Shown here one piece after another: positions 21,937 to 33,634 of a stretch of DNA of 64,000 nt (its first letter is position 1; every line of letters begins with the position of its first letter). Source of the stretch: Cryptomeria japonica (Eukaryota; Streptophyta; Pinopsida; Cupressales; Cupressaceae); the NCBI RefSeq assembly GCF_030272615.1, contig NC_081415.1, positions 375,239,392-375,303,391 on the forward strand. The letters run 5' to 3'. The position numbers were made by a program, and so were the translations under genes. Below the pieces are notes generated by a model, which had not been told where the DNA came from, searched no databases, and saw only the letters and a list, made by a program, of their open reading frames with translations.

Positions 21937-24440
21937 TGTTAGACACAAGATGCCATTGAGAGGGGGGTGAATCGGTGGTTTCCACTTTCTACCCTTTTAA
22001 CACTAAGAATGATTACTGGTTAACAATATAAAGCTAAGTTAACCTACCGATAGGATAAACAGAGATTACATAATACAACCACACAAAAGGATCACATCAC
22101 ATAACACTGGTTATACGAGGAAAACCCAAGATGGGAAAAACCTCGGTGAGAAATGTTGTTGTAGTCTACTGCTCCAATCCAGCCTCACAATAAAAATTTG
22201 ATTACAATGTTTAGGGAACCAACCCAAGGAGCACCAACTCAGTGATCTACAATGAACATTATCAAATATAATAGTAGTAGTTTGGTTAATAGTGAGTCTT
22301 GCAACCACTGAAAATAATCTCTCTTTCGGTTTACTCTTCTCTATCGGTTACCATCTACTCTGCTTTCTGCCAGTTTTTAGTCCTCTCCTCTCTTCTTCTC
22401 ACTTTCTCTCTCTCTACTTTCCTTCACCTGCTCCATCTTACACACTAGTTCTAACTCTACTTTCTGAATCCGTTGTCAGACCAAACTCTTGTTGTCAGTT
22501 CCTCTGCTTCCTCGTTTATCTCTGCTTTGTTTCCTGCCTACAGGATATCTTCAAACACTCACTCTTCACCACTTCACTCTCAGTTGCCTCCTTGTTGGTT
22601 CTACCACTACTGGTTGACTTCACTGATGCACTTTTGTAGCTTACTAGTTGCTCTGGCCTTACCGGTTAAACCTCTGCTAAACCCTTTCACTGGTTGCCTC
22701 ACTCTCGCCAGTTGAACTCTTAAACCCAATTCTCTCTCACACACACTCAATCTCTTCTTTGATTGACATTAAGCACTTGACTGAATAATTCTCTTCACTT
22801 ATTCACTCTCTCATGTAGCAACGGCCACTTTCATCGATTTTGACTTGCATTTTATAAACAAGTCTTCCTGCCAAAAACCAATTCAAACTTCAAGCGGTTA
22901 GGGTTTCTTCATCAACCTCGAGGAAAAACAAATCCAATCAGATCTCATTAGATCTAATCTCCTTGATTGATGATCTGTAACTCATCAATCAACACTGCCA
23001 TTGTCGTGCCTTCCAGAACATGCCTTCTATATTTAGCAATTTGCATTTAATTTGTCAGTTGATCTCTTGGTCGATCACCAAGAATAGTTTGGTAGTTTCC
23101 TTTACCTACTTCGATCTTCTCAATCAGTCTATCCTAGATCCCTGTTCTTCGTTTGACCTCAAGCCACAAACCTCTACTACACATCCCATGAATCACATAG
23201 TCGACATAAATATCGACCTACCACCATCTACCTCGCTGAAAACACTTCACGTTGACCTGTGCATGCATGCTTGCCACTTCAACTCCACATGGCCACTTTG
23301 TCGGTGTCCACCTTAGCATAGGCCTCCATGTCAGTTTAGACTCTATCACTGACCAACACACAACTGAGTTCATCTGTCGGTTCACTAACCCTATCGGTTA
23401 TACCCTAACTGGTCTATCATCAACTTTGCACCTTTCTTCTCTTCCGATGGAGCACCTAAACTAGTCAGCAGACTTGCCAACCTACCTCATGCACATCTTC
23501 AATAGATGGGAGCCTTCTGCATCTGTACTTTGTCAACTTTACCGGTGGACATACTTACTGGTAACCACCTTGATGACACCATGTCATCAACCTTCAACAA
23601 ACTCCATCTTCAATCTGGCAATGTCCTATGTCTGCAGTTGTTCCAACTTTGCCTTCTTCATCATTTGATGGATCCTCCTCTTAACCGGTTTGCCAAGATG
23701 GAAAACATATCCTTCTTTCTCTATACTGGCAACTCAACATGTCTACCTTTGCAGATCTGGTACACATCTCTGACCTTAAGGTTAGGTGGCTTCCTCATCA
23801 TTCACATTTTTCATCCAGTCTATGCATTCAAAATCCTTCCTTTGCTTCCTCTGACTGCCTTCTCTCAGAGGGATATGATGCATTCCATGCGTATGGTGAG
23901 ATAAGTTACACTTACCGGTGGGAGTGGATCCTTGTAATCTGCATCTTGTAGTGCACCAATGTGGCTTCCCTATTTGAGTAGCATATCTTCAAATAGGCAC
24001 ATGTAATCCGGTTTGGGTACACTCATTATCAGTCTTCTCTTCATCCGGTAGGAATTTTGTAGATTGACATCTAATAGCATACCAGTGACCTGCACATACT
24101 TCTCCTCTAGTGTTGATGTGATTCTTGATAACATTCCCCCTCTTCATCACAATCAACAGCCCAACATCTTGCCCACTTACAAATGTCATCATTTACCAGT
24201 TGCTATATCATACCGGTCTCTTGTCCATATCTTTAACACAAGTCAAACACTAACATGTGTACCAATGACTCCAATGGACATTATGCTAGGTGATGTTCTC
24301 TCCTTTACCGGTGACCTGCTAAGTTAGGTGACATCAAATACATCACATCCAGTATGCATCAATGACAATATTGCACATACATCTCCCATACTGGTTGCCA
24401 TCCTATACCGGTTGACATCAATGACAACAAAATGCCAACA
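21937..24440 (-). repeat. Complete copia-type LTR, apparently solo (2504 bp)
   Basis: In minus orientation it starts TGTTGGCATTTTGTTGTC and ends CCCCCCTCTCAATGG...GTCTAACA, the usual 3' tail of these plant copia LTRs. No primer binding site or polypurine tract adjoins it and no internal region is present. The flanks (AGGAAT left, ATCTAA right) are not a target duplication. Confidence 0.85.
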
Positions 24441-25187
24441 ATCTAATGATGAGGGTGCACCTCCATAGCCTAATAAGATTCTAGTCTCTAGGATTGAACC
24501 ATATCAGCCAATGAACAGAGAATCAAAAGTTGGAGATTCTGTTGAGGAGGATTCTAAATAGTTGGCTTGCAATCCTTTTATTTATGATGATCAATTCATC
24601 AAAACATGGGAATTTAAATCTTTTTTATATAAGTTAAAAGGAAAAGCAGTAAGAGAAACAGTTGATGACATCACTAATAGTAATAAAGGATGTCTTCTGG
24701 AGACTTTGAGGATGGACATAAAGCAAGATATGGACACAATGACTCCTAAAAATGGGAGAAAGCTCTTGGAAGATGTAGGTGTACTGATATTTCTGGGATG
24801 GGACTTGAAATCTACCCTGGTGTTTGACAATTTTTTGCACAATAGTGGTGCAAATCATAAGTTGAGTCCTACAGGAGTGACTCAAATCTTCGTTGGATCA
24901 GGAGATAGCCCAAATGAACATTCACTCTAGATTTGGGCACTATATCCACCACATAAGAAGCCCATGATTGTAGACATCGAGAAAGCCTTTGGGCATGTGA
25001 TGACTTTTAAAGTAGGAGAAACAGACCCTGTAGTCACTACTGATTTGGGCATTAACATAGCCAAATTAAATAAAGCTCAAGTCCAATTGGTCATGAAAGA
25101 AAGTGATGCTTGCAGGCTTAGGAATGAAAGATTGGTTAAAGAAATTGAACTCTTAAAGGACATGATAAATGTAGCAGGGCAGAAACC
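24441..25187 (+). pseudogene. Gag-like gene fragment, longest copy, running into the satellite
   Basis: It begins with the same ATCTAATGATGAGG as copies A and B. It is open at 24562-24930 (DDQFIKTWEFKSFLYKLKG, LLETLRMDIKQDMDTM, FLGWDLKSTLVFDNFLH). After one stop it is open again at 24964-25187, ending in a coiled-coil-like run (LNKAQVQLVMKESDACRLRN, LVKEIELLKDMINV). At about 25188 the frame passes straight into the 147-bp satellite. Family unknown; it resembles the C-terminal coiled-coil half of long gag-like ORFs in non-autonomous elements. Confidence 0.55.
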
Positions 25188-27879
25188 CTCATCATTTTCA
25201 AGCTTGTGCTTCCTAAATGCAAGTTTTGAAGCATAAAAATGTGCATTTGGCAGTAACACAAGCTTAAAAATACAAGTTCTGATTCTGAACCAATGAACAT
25301 AAAAGCGTGATTATGAAACTTATCGTACTCCCAAATCATCGTTTTCAAGCTTGTGCTTCCTAAACGCAAGTTTTGAAGTATCAAAATGTGTGTTTGGAGG
25401 TAACACAAGCTTGAAAATACAAGTTCTCATTCCGAAGCAACGATCATGAAACCACAATTATGAAACTCGTTGTACTACCAAATCATCATTTTCAAGCTTG
25501 TGCTTCCTAAACGCAAGTTTTGAAGCATCAAAATGTGTGTTTGGAGGAACAACAAGCTTGAAAATGCAAGTTTTGATTCTGAAGCCATGAACATAAAAGC
25601 ACGATTATGAAATTTATCGTACTCCCAGATCATAATTTCAATCTTGTGCTTGATAAATGCAAGTTTTGAAGCATACAATATATGTGTTTAACAGTAACAC
25701 AATAATAAAAATGTAAGTTTTGATTCCAAACCCATGATTATGAAAGCGTGATTATGAAACTTATTGTACTCCCAAATCATCATTTTCAGGCTTGTACTTC
25801 TTAAACGCAAGTTTTGAACCATCAAAATGTGTGTTTGGAGGTAACACAAGCTTGAAAATGCAAGTCCTATTTCCGAGGCCATGATCATGAAAGCGCGATT
25901 GTGAAAATTATCGTACTCATAAATCATAATTTTCAAGCTTGTCCTTCCTAAACGCAAGTGTTGCAGCATCAAAATGAGTTTTTGGAGGAAACACAAGCTT
26001 GAAAATGCAAGTTCTTATTCTGAAGCAACTAACATTAAAGCAAGATCATGAAACTTATTGTACTCCCAAATCATTATTTTCAAGCTTGTGCTTCCTAAAC
26101 ACAAGTTTTGAAGCATCAAAATGTGTGTTTGGAGGTAACACAAGCTTTAAAATGCAAGTTTTGATTCTGAAGCCACAAACATGAAAGCACGATTATGAAA
26201 CTCATTGTACTCCAAAATCATCATTTTGAAACTTGTTCTTCCTAAACACAAGTTTTGAAGCATCAAAATGTGTGTTTGTAGGTAAAACAAGCTTGAAAAT
26301 AGAAGTTTGGATTCCAAATCCACGAACATGAAAGCACAATTATGAAATTATCATACTTCCAAATCATCATTTTCAAGCTTGTGCTTCCTAAACGCAAGTT
26401 TTGAAGCATCAAAATGTGTGTTTAGTGATAACACAAGCTTAAAAATACAAGTTTTGATTCCAAACCCATGAACATGAAAGCACGGTTATGAAACTTATCG
26501 TACTCCCAAATCATCATTTTCAAGCTTGTGATTCCTAAATGCAAGTTTGAAGCATCAAGATGTGTATTTGGAGGTAACACAAGCCTGGAAATGCAAGTTC
26601 TGATTCTGAGGCCACGATCGTGAAAGCATGATTATGAAACTTATCGTACTCTAAAATCATCATTTTCAAACTTCTGTACCCTAAAAGCAAGTTTTGAAGC
26701 ATCAAAATGTGTGTTTGGAGGTGCAAAAAAGTTTCAAAATGCAAGTTCTGATTCCGAAGCCATGAACATGTAAGTGCAACAATGAAATTTAGCGTACTCC
26801 CAAATCATCATTTTCAAGCTTGTGCTTCGTAAACGCAAGTTTTGAAGCATGAAAATGTGTGTTTGCGGGTAACAAAAGCTTGAAAATGTAAGTTATGATT
26901 TTGAAGCCATCAACATTAAAGAGTGATTATGAAACTTATCATACTCCCAAATCATCATTTTCAAGTTTGTGCCTCATAAACTCAAGTTTTGAAGCATCAA
27001 AATGTGTGTTTCCAGGTAACACAAGCTTGAAAATGCAAGTTCTGATTCCAAAGCCATGTTCATGAAAGCACGATTATAAAACTTACCGTACTCCCAAATC
27101 ATAATTTTCAAGCTTGTGCTTCCTAATCGCAAGTTTTGAAGCATCAAAATGTGTGTTTGGAGGTAACACAAGCTTCAAAATGTAAGTTTTGATTCCAAAG
27201 CCACGAACATGAAAGCGTGATTATGAAACTTATCATACTCCCAAATCATAATTTTCAAGCTTGTGCTTACTAAACACGAGTTTTGAAGCACCAAAATGTG
27301 CGTTTGGTGCTAACACAAGCTAAAAATGCAAGTTTTGATTACAAACCCATGAACATAAAAGTGCGATTATGAAACTTATCGTACTCCCAAATCATCATTT
27401 TCATGCTTGTGCTTCCTAAACGCAAGTTTTGAACCATCAAAATGTATGTTTAGAGATAACACAAGCTTGAAAATCTAATTCCAAAGCCACGATTATGAAA
27501 CCTATCATACACCCAAAGTATCATTTTCAAAATTGTGCTTCCTAAACACAAGTTTTGAAGCATTAGAATGTGTTTTTTGAGGAACAACAAGCTTGAAAAT
27601 ACAAGTTCTCATTTCGAAGCCACAAACATGAAGGTGAGATTATGAAACTTATCATACTCCCAAATCATCATTGTCAAGCTTATTCTTCCCAAACGCAAGT
27701 TTTGAAGCATCAAAATGTGTATTTGGAGGTGACACAAACTTGAAAATGCAAGTTTTGATTCCGAAGCCACAAACATTAAAGCGTGATTATTAAACTTATC
27801 GTACTCCCAAATCATCATTTTTAAGTTTGTGCTTCCTAAACTCAAATTTGAAACATCAAAATGTGTGCTTGGAGATAAT
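25188..27879. repeat. 147-bp satellite array, block 1
   Basis: About 18 monomers. The landmark CAAGCTTGTGCTTCC recurs at 25199, 25346, 25493, 25639, 25787 and 25934 (one-base variants included), so the period is 146-148 bp. Each monomer carries CATTTTCAAGCTTGTG and, 48 bases later, its inverted complement CACAAGCTTGAAAATG, with two HindIII sites 60 bp apart. Divergence between neighbours is clearly visible. Confidence 0.97.
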
Positions 27880-28469
27880 TGTAATGTCCCCTGCTAGGGT
27901 CTGATCAATTTTAACCATAATTAATTTATTTTCAAAGTACTTATGACTTAAACTAACTTTATTAAGAGTCAAGTCTATCTTAAAATGAATCAAATATGTG
28001 ATGTTCTATCTTTCTTTAGTTTATCGAGTACTTGCTAACTTACCATACTAAATAATTAATCTTATTCTGATTCATTTATAAATCATTTACGTATTTATTA
28101 ATTACTAATTATATGAATTATCACTAATTTCTAAAGGTACTATATTAATTATAATTATTATATTAATATTTATTATTATCAATATCTATATTTACAATCC
28201 TTTTATTATTCCTTATTCCAATTTGAGTATAGATATACATAAATTAATTAATTAAATAAATAATATTACCAATTATTTATGTATTAGCTAATATCCTATT
28301 ATATAAATTACCAATACTACCACTACTTAAAACATTACTCATTAGTAATATGTTTAGTGGCTAGTAATGGCAGACAGATCTGATGCATGTGCCACTGTCA
28401 TTATATTATGTATTGCTTTAATATATATTTAATTTCAATCTATGCTAATATTTTCATTAAAATTCTGCA
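27880..28469. other. AT-rich insertion (590 bp) inside the satellite
   Basis: The satellite stops inside a monomer at GGAGATAAT and resumes at TGAAAATGC with about 9 expected bases missing. The insert starts TGTAATGTCCCCTGCTAGGG and ends TTCTGCA, so it has TG...CA ends like an LTR. No target duplication is visible. It is very AT-rich and contains no ORF worth noting. A decayed solo LTR or short non-autonomous element is possible. Confidence 0.65.
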
Positions 28470-29294
28470 TGAAAATGCAAGTTTTGATTCTGAAGCCACG
28501 GACATGAAAGCGTGATTATGAAACATATCTTACTCCCAAATCATCCATCATTTTCAAGCTTGTACTTCTTAAAATCAAGTTTTCAAGAATCAAATTGTGT
28601 GTTTGGTGGTAACACATGCTTAAAAATGCAAGTTCTGAATCTGAACTCATGTACATGAAAGCACAATTATGAAACTTTTTGTACTCCCAAATCATCATTT
28701 TCAAGCTTCTGCTTCCTAAACGCAAGTTTTGAAGCATCAAAATGTGTATTTGGAGGTATCACAAGCTTCAAAATGCAAATTCTGATTTTGAAGCCATGAT
28801 CATGAAAGCATGATTATGAAACTTATCGTACTCTCAAATCATCATTTTCAAACTTGTGCTTCCTAAATGCAAGTTTTGAAGCATCAAAATGTGTGTTTGG
28901 AGGCATAACAACCTTGAAAATGCAGGTTTTGATTCCAAAGCCACGAACATGAAAGTATGATTATGAAACTTATCGTACTCCCAAATCATCATTCTAAATC
29001 TTATGCTTCCTAAACGTAAGTTTTGAAGCATCAACATGTGTGTTTGGCAGTAACACAAGATTAAAAACCCAAGTTCTAATTTTTAACACATGAACATGAA
29101 AGCGTGATTATGAAACTTATCGTACTCCCAAATCATCATTTTCAAGGTTGTGCTTCTTAAATGCAAGTTTTGAACCATCAAAATGTGTGTTTGGAGGTAA
29201 CACAAGCTTGAAAACGCAAGTTTTGATTACGAAGCCACGATCATGAAGGCATGATTATGAATCTTATCGTACTCCTAAACCATCATTTTCAAGC
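28470..29294. repeat. 147-bp satellite array, block 2
   Basis: Between five and six monomers, including one with the 4-base insertion variant (TCATCCATCATT) near 28540. The last five bases, CAAGC (29290-29294), are the left target-site duplication of the next element. Confidence 0.96.
29290..29294. other. Left target-site duplication CAAGC
   Basis: CAAGC precedes the LTR at 29295 and is repeated at 37165-37169 after the other LTR. Joining the flanks gives the normal satellite text CATTTTCAAGCTTGTGC. Confidence 0.95.
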
Positions 29295-30564
29295 TGTAGC
29301 ATCCTAAAATTGTGACACTTGCAATTTCGACTGCATTTGGGTCTTCACGATGGCGATGCAACACGGAACCTGAATGGAGACCCCGAAACTTGTTCATGAC
29401 ATCAAAAACTGCATTTTTCCAGCACCCTGCTTGATCCCTCCTTGCACCCTATTGTCCCGGGAGGTGGGACCAGAGTGCCCAGCGCCCTGGTCCTTCAGGA
29501 CTAGGGCGCCCAGCACCCTGGTCCCCCAGGACCATGGCGCCCAACGCCCTGGTCCCTGGCCCTATTTTGGGCCCGGTCTCCTATGGGACTTCGGGCCTTT
29601 TTGTTTGCAAATTGGAAAATAACATTTCCTGGTCGGCCTAAGGTCCGGAAAATCAGTCTATTAACCCTAATTGGCAAGTATATAAACTACATTTCCTCTC
29701 CCATTTTAGGGAGGAAGGACATATGTGTACAAGACGCGGAAACGATATTCAAACATTCAAGCATTCAAGCATTCAAGCATTCAAGCATTCCTTCAAGCAA
29801 TTGATCATTCTAAGTCTCCATTCAAGGATTAGTGTTGCATTCAAGACAAGGATTCAACCATTGAAGAGGAGATCACTTACAACACATTACATACTACATA
29901 CATTACACCTTCGCATGTAAGAATACAAACATTCTTACAACAAGGTATCAGTACTTGTTTACATTACAAACATTTACATTTACAACATTCTCATTTCTTG
30001 GTTAATTCCAAAACCGGGGTTTGACCTAAAGGCAAACCCCTCATCCCTAACCCCCCAATCGTCCTCTCTTTTCTATGTGTAGGTTGCAGGTACGCGGTTG
30101 TAATTGAAGATCTGGAATCCTTGTGCAGAGACGAACAGATCCACCTTCATTTCGCAGATTTTTCGGAGGATCGTGTGCACGCCGGGCGCCATCGTCCCGT
30201 CAACTTTCGCTCAAATTTGCAGAACAGCACCGTCTCGACATTTTACTGCTAATTCCAGGTCCGCGGCTTCATATCATATCCCTATCTCTATTTATAAGCG
30301 AATATTTCCCACTTTACATGCATTCCTAGTTCAATCTTTCTATCTACATTATTTACAAAAGAGGGTATCCTTGCTATCACAACCCTTGAAACTCATATAG
30401 AATCCAATCTTGCATTGCGTGGGATTGGATCTTGTGGGTTTCAACCCCTCTTTTGAATGTAAAGTCCCTCCTAAGTGAAAACCATCAACCCTAGTGACTC
30501 TCCCTTCTCTCTCCTCGGAGTTGGGGAGGGGAGAACGACTAGGGTTCGATCTTTCTGCTTTACA
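29295..30564 (+). repeat. 5' LTR of the gag-protease element (1270 bp)
   Basis: TGTAGCATCC to GCTTTACA. It includes a GC-rich block of repeated GCGCCCAGCGCCCTGG-like units (about 29475-29570) with one more unit than the 3' LTR, and a 10-bp ATTCAAGC-type run near 29755 with one extra unit. A TATA box (TATATAAA) is at 29679-29686. Confidence 0.95.
29679..29686 (+). promoter_or_regulatory. TATA box in the 5' LTR
   Basis: TATATAAA in the context AAGTATATAAACTAC, conserved at 36287-36294 in the other LTR. Transcription would start shortly downstream, near 29710. Confidence 0.7.
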
Positions 30565-30585
30565 TTTTGGTGAACCCGACGTGAA
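30565..30585 (+). promoter_or_regulatory. Primer binding site of the gag-protease element
   Basis: TTTTGGTGAACCCGACGTGAA starts immediately after the LTR; the TGG expected opposite a tRNA CCA tail is at 30568. I did not identify the tRNA. Confidence 0.75.
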
Positions 30586-31747
30586 CATCCTTTCTGATTA
30601 TTCATAGTTAGATCTGAAAATTGGATTCCTTGATTACATTTCCATGTTTGATCTTCTGCAAAATTTTAGAGGTTAATTGCATAAAAACCCTAAATTTTCT
30701 TTTTAAGTAATTAAACTTGTGAAATGTTTAATTGTTAATGCTTGTTTCAGATCTGCCCTTCTATTACAAATTATCAATTCATATTTGTGTGTTAATTTTG
30801 AAAATTAAGTGGTTAAGTGTCAAAACCCTAATTTTTGAAACCCTCTTGATTCAACCTTTGTCCGACAATTTCACTGATCAAAACATCTCCAAATCGGCTG
30901 TAACTTTGGATTCCGCAATAAAATCACAATATCTTTCATCCCTGAAAATTTGGAAAAAAAGTTGCGAGGACCGTGTGCACCCCGAGCGCCATCGTCCCCG
31001 ATATTTTTTCTGAAATTTCGGGAGCTAGATCTTACTGTATTTTTCTGCTAAAATCCAGAATTTTGGCTGATTTTATCAATTTTAACACCTTCAAAATTAC
31101 AGTCAAAGTTGGTCTAGCGATTGCTTGGATTGAGGCTTCTAATCATTCAAAAATTGTTGAAATTGAAATTTGTGTCAAAATTGTGTTTCTTACAGTCCTA
31201 AATCTGAAAAGTGTGTTATCATTCATTCGAAATTTCAGTGATTTATCCAAATTTTTGCAATTTGTGACTTTTGAAATTAAGTGCTTAATTACAACAACTT
31301 TGATTTCCGCTTTCAAAATTGAATTTTGCATGAAATTGAGTCAACTTTCAAATTTCAAAACTTGCATTGCTTTTGGTATTCCCTCTAAAATCATAAAATT
31401 CAAAATTTCAGGTTCCCTCTCTTTTTCAAAATTCAAATTTTGCATTTTTCGACAATCTTGGTAGGGTTCAATTTTGAGATTGCAACTTTAATTTGGCCTA
31501 TCTACAGATCGCAAAATCACTCAATTTTTTCAGGTTAGCTGTAAAATCATCATAACTTTCATCCCTGCAAATTTCGAAAAAAGTTGCGAGGACCGTGTGC
31601 ACCCCGAGCGCCACGGTCCCGGACATTTTTTCCGAAATTTCGGGAGATTTTCCTGATTGTATTTAACAGCTTAAATCTAGAAGATTGGCTGGTTTTACTG
31701 AAATTTGCTACCTCTAAAATTCAAAATCTTCTCTCTCTCTTTAGTGC
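30586..31747 (+). other. 5' leader with two copies of a GC-rich module
   Basis: The stretch is AT-rich and noncoding except for two copies of a roughly 90-bp unit. They start GTTGCGAGGACCGTGTGCAC at 30961 and 31583 and run through CGAAATTTCGGGAG-like sequence, 622 bp apart. A shorter relative, GTGTGCACGCCGGGCGCCAT, sits inside the 5' LTR near 30172 and in the 3' LTR near 36772. A pyrimidine run lies just before the gag start. Confidence 0.8.
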
Positions 31748-33634
31748 ATGAGTTTTACAACAATAAGCCCTACTTACACTATTCCCGTTAGACGAAGCCT
31801 TAGAATTAAGTCCTTCCAAGGTTTAATTACTGAGGAGATGGAACCTAATTTGAATGGTCTTTTTAACGAGGACATGGGTAATTCCTCTAATCCTCTTAAT
31901 GATGAAGAAGCTCTCCATGAGGTTTCTGTAGAACAACTTTCAAAATTGGATAACCAATTTGATGATTTTCGACAATGGATGTCTCAAGAATACCCTGATA
32001 GTCAAGCTCTTCCTTTAATTGAGGGTCTAAAACGTATGCTTCAAAGTGATAAGAATGGAATTGATATTTTGCGTGGTATTGCACACATTTTGGATTCAAA
32101 TGTGATGCCTATGAAGAGTTGTGCTGAAACCTTAGGTTATACACAACCTCCTACTCAAGACAATCATTCTATTCCTTTGACGACTCCTATTGCTAGTATA
32201 CCTACTTTTACATCAAACATAATGACCACTTCAATACAAGACATTCCGCCTATGATCACCAGTCATGGGGGCAATCCCTCTTCTTCAATTAACCCTCTTC
32301 CTTCATTCAATCCAACTTCTTCATTCATTCCTTCAATGAGTGTTCCTATTATATCACCACAAATGAACATGACTCAAGGGGGCAATTCATTTAACCATTC
32401 CATTCCTCCTTGTAGTGTTCCTCCTGTCCAATCATCTCCTATGACTAACTATCATAGTGTCCCACCGCCTTACTCTCTACCTTCTTTCAATAACATAACA
32501 CCTCCATCACAATCTAACACGTCTAATATGAACTCTTCGACTGAAGCGACCATTAACAATCTTGCACAAACTGTCTCTTCTTTACAGCAACAAATTGCCT
32601 CTATGAATCAATCTAAGTTTAGTGTGCCCACATTTGATGTTGCGAGTCCACTCTCTTTTGACATTGTTCGAGCTATTCCCCCTAAACATGTTGAAATTCC
32701 GCATTTGGAGCTTTATAATGGTAAGGGTGATCCTCTAACACATGTTAAGATCTTTCAAACAATATGTACTGATTTTGCTTATGACCAAAGGTTGCTTGCA
32801 AAACTGTTTACTAGAACATTAAGAGACAAATCCCTACAATGGTATTGCTCGTTGCCTTCCTATTCTATTACTTCTTTCGAACAACTTGCAAATGCTTTCA
32901 TTCAACAATTTCAAAACAATATAAGTCCTAAAGTTACTTTGATTGATTTAATGCATTGTAAACAAGGTGTTAAAGAAAAAGTGACTGATTTCATTGGTAG
33001 ATATAAGCATTTGTATGCTCAAATTTCCTTTCCAGTGCCTGACAATGATATTCAAAGAATTTTTATTTCTAATTTACAAAAAGACATTAGAGAAAAACTC
33101 CTGTTTTCTGAGTTTACTTCTTTCCAACAGTTGTGTGCAACTCTTCACAATTATCAACTGACTGTGAGTCAAATGGAACAATCACATCCTATGGCTCCGA
33201 GTGATAAGGGTGATAGTAGTCAACAACCATTTGGAAAGTTTAAACCGAACAGAGAGTCCATTAAATTCAATGAAAACATCATCAACAACAATGTGAATGC
33301 AGCGTCAGGTGTGTCTCCTATTTCTAAGTTTTTCAGGAAAGAAAGAAAGTTTACTCCTTTGAATGAATCATTGCATAGTATTATGAATAAGTTATTGGAA
33401 CAAAATGTGCTTACTCTTCCTCCTATAAGGCAAATTGATCCTGCAAAGATTACTTCACCCTATTTTGATAACAAATCTTTTTGTCAATTTCATCGTCAAC
33501 CTGGGCATGATACTGAAAAATGTTTTGCTTTAAAGGGTAAAATTCAAGATTTGATTGATAATAATACTATCTCTGTTTCTGGAGTGAATGATAAAGGCAA
33601 TACATCTGTAGCTCCTCCCAACCAAAATCTTTAG
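31748..33634 (+). CDS. gag: Gag polyprotein (capsid plus zinc-knuckle-like motif)
   Basis: A 628-residue intact frame. Residues 1-290 are Ser/Pro/Asn-rich spacer with many SIPP, PSFN and SVPP motifs. Residues about 310-480 are the retrotransposon Gag capsid domain (LELYNGKGDPLTHVKIFQT, then TLRDKSLQWYCSLPSYSITS, FEQLANAFIQQF, DFIGRYKHLYAQI). Near residue 580, CQFHRQPGHDTEKC is the modified zinc knuckle usual in Tat/Athila-type gag. The Met at 31748 is the first in a frame preceded by leader. The frame ends in TAG at 33632-33634; the same frame continues on the other side. This is one of the best-preserved ORFs in the window and would assemble virus-like particles in the cytoplasm if expressed. 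Confidence 0.93.
   Translation: MSFTTISPTYTIPVRRSLRIKSFQGLITEEMEPNLNGLFNEDMGNSSNPLNDEEALHEVSVEQLSKLDNQFDDFRQWMSQEYPDSQALPLIEGLKRMLQSDKNGIDILRGIAHILDSNVMPMKSCAETLGYTQPPTQDNHSIPLTTPIASIPTFTSNIMTTSIQDIPPMITSHGGNPSSSINPLPSFNPTSSFIPSMSVPIISPQMNMTQGGNSFNHSIPPCSVPPVQSSPMTNYHSVPPPYSLPSFNNITPPSQSNTSNMNSSTEATINNLAQTVSSLQQQIASMNQSKFSVPTFDVASPLSFDIVRAIPPKHVEIPHLELYNGKGDPLTHVKIFQTICTDFAYDQRLLAKLFTRTLRDKSLQWYCSLPSYSITSFEQLANAFIQQFQNNISPKVTLIDLMHCKQGVKEKVTDFIGRYKHLYAQISFPVPDNDIQRIFISNLQKDIREKLLFSEFTSFQQLCATLHNYQLTVSQMEQSHPMAPSDKGDSSQQPFGKFKPNRESIKFNENIINNNVNAASGVSPISKFFRKERKFTPLNESLHSIMNKLLEQNVLTLPPIRQIDPAKITSPYFDNKSFCQFHRQPGHDTEKCFALKGKIQDLIDNNTISVSGVNDKGNTSVAPPNQNL

Noticed and set aside
22292..22715. Hydrophobic plus-strand ORFs (MSLATTENNLSFGLLF and others)
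   Set aside because: They lie inside the copia-type LTR, which is in the opposite orientation, and have no coding features beyond chance open length in pyrimidine-rich DNA.
25188..29289. CRISPR-like pattern of regular repeats
   Set aside because: Repeats are directly adjacent 147-bp diverged monomers without unique spacers, in plant DNA.
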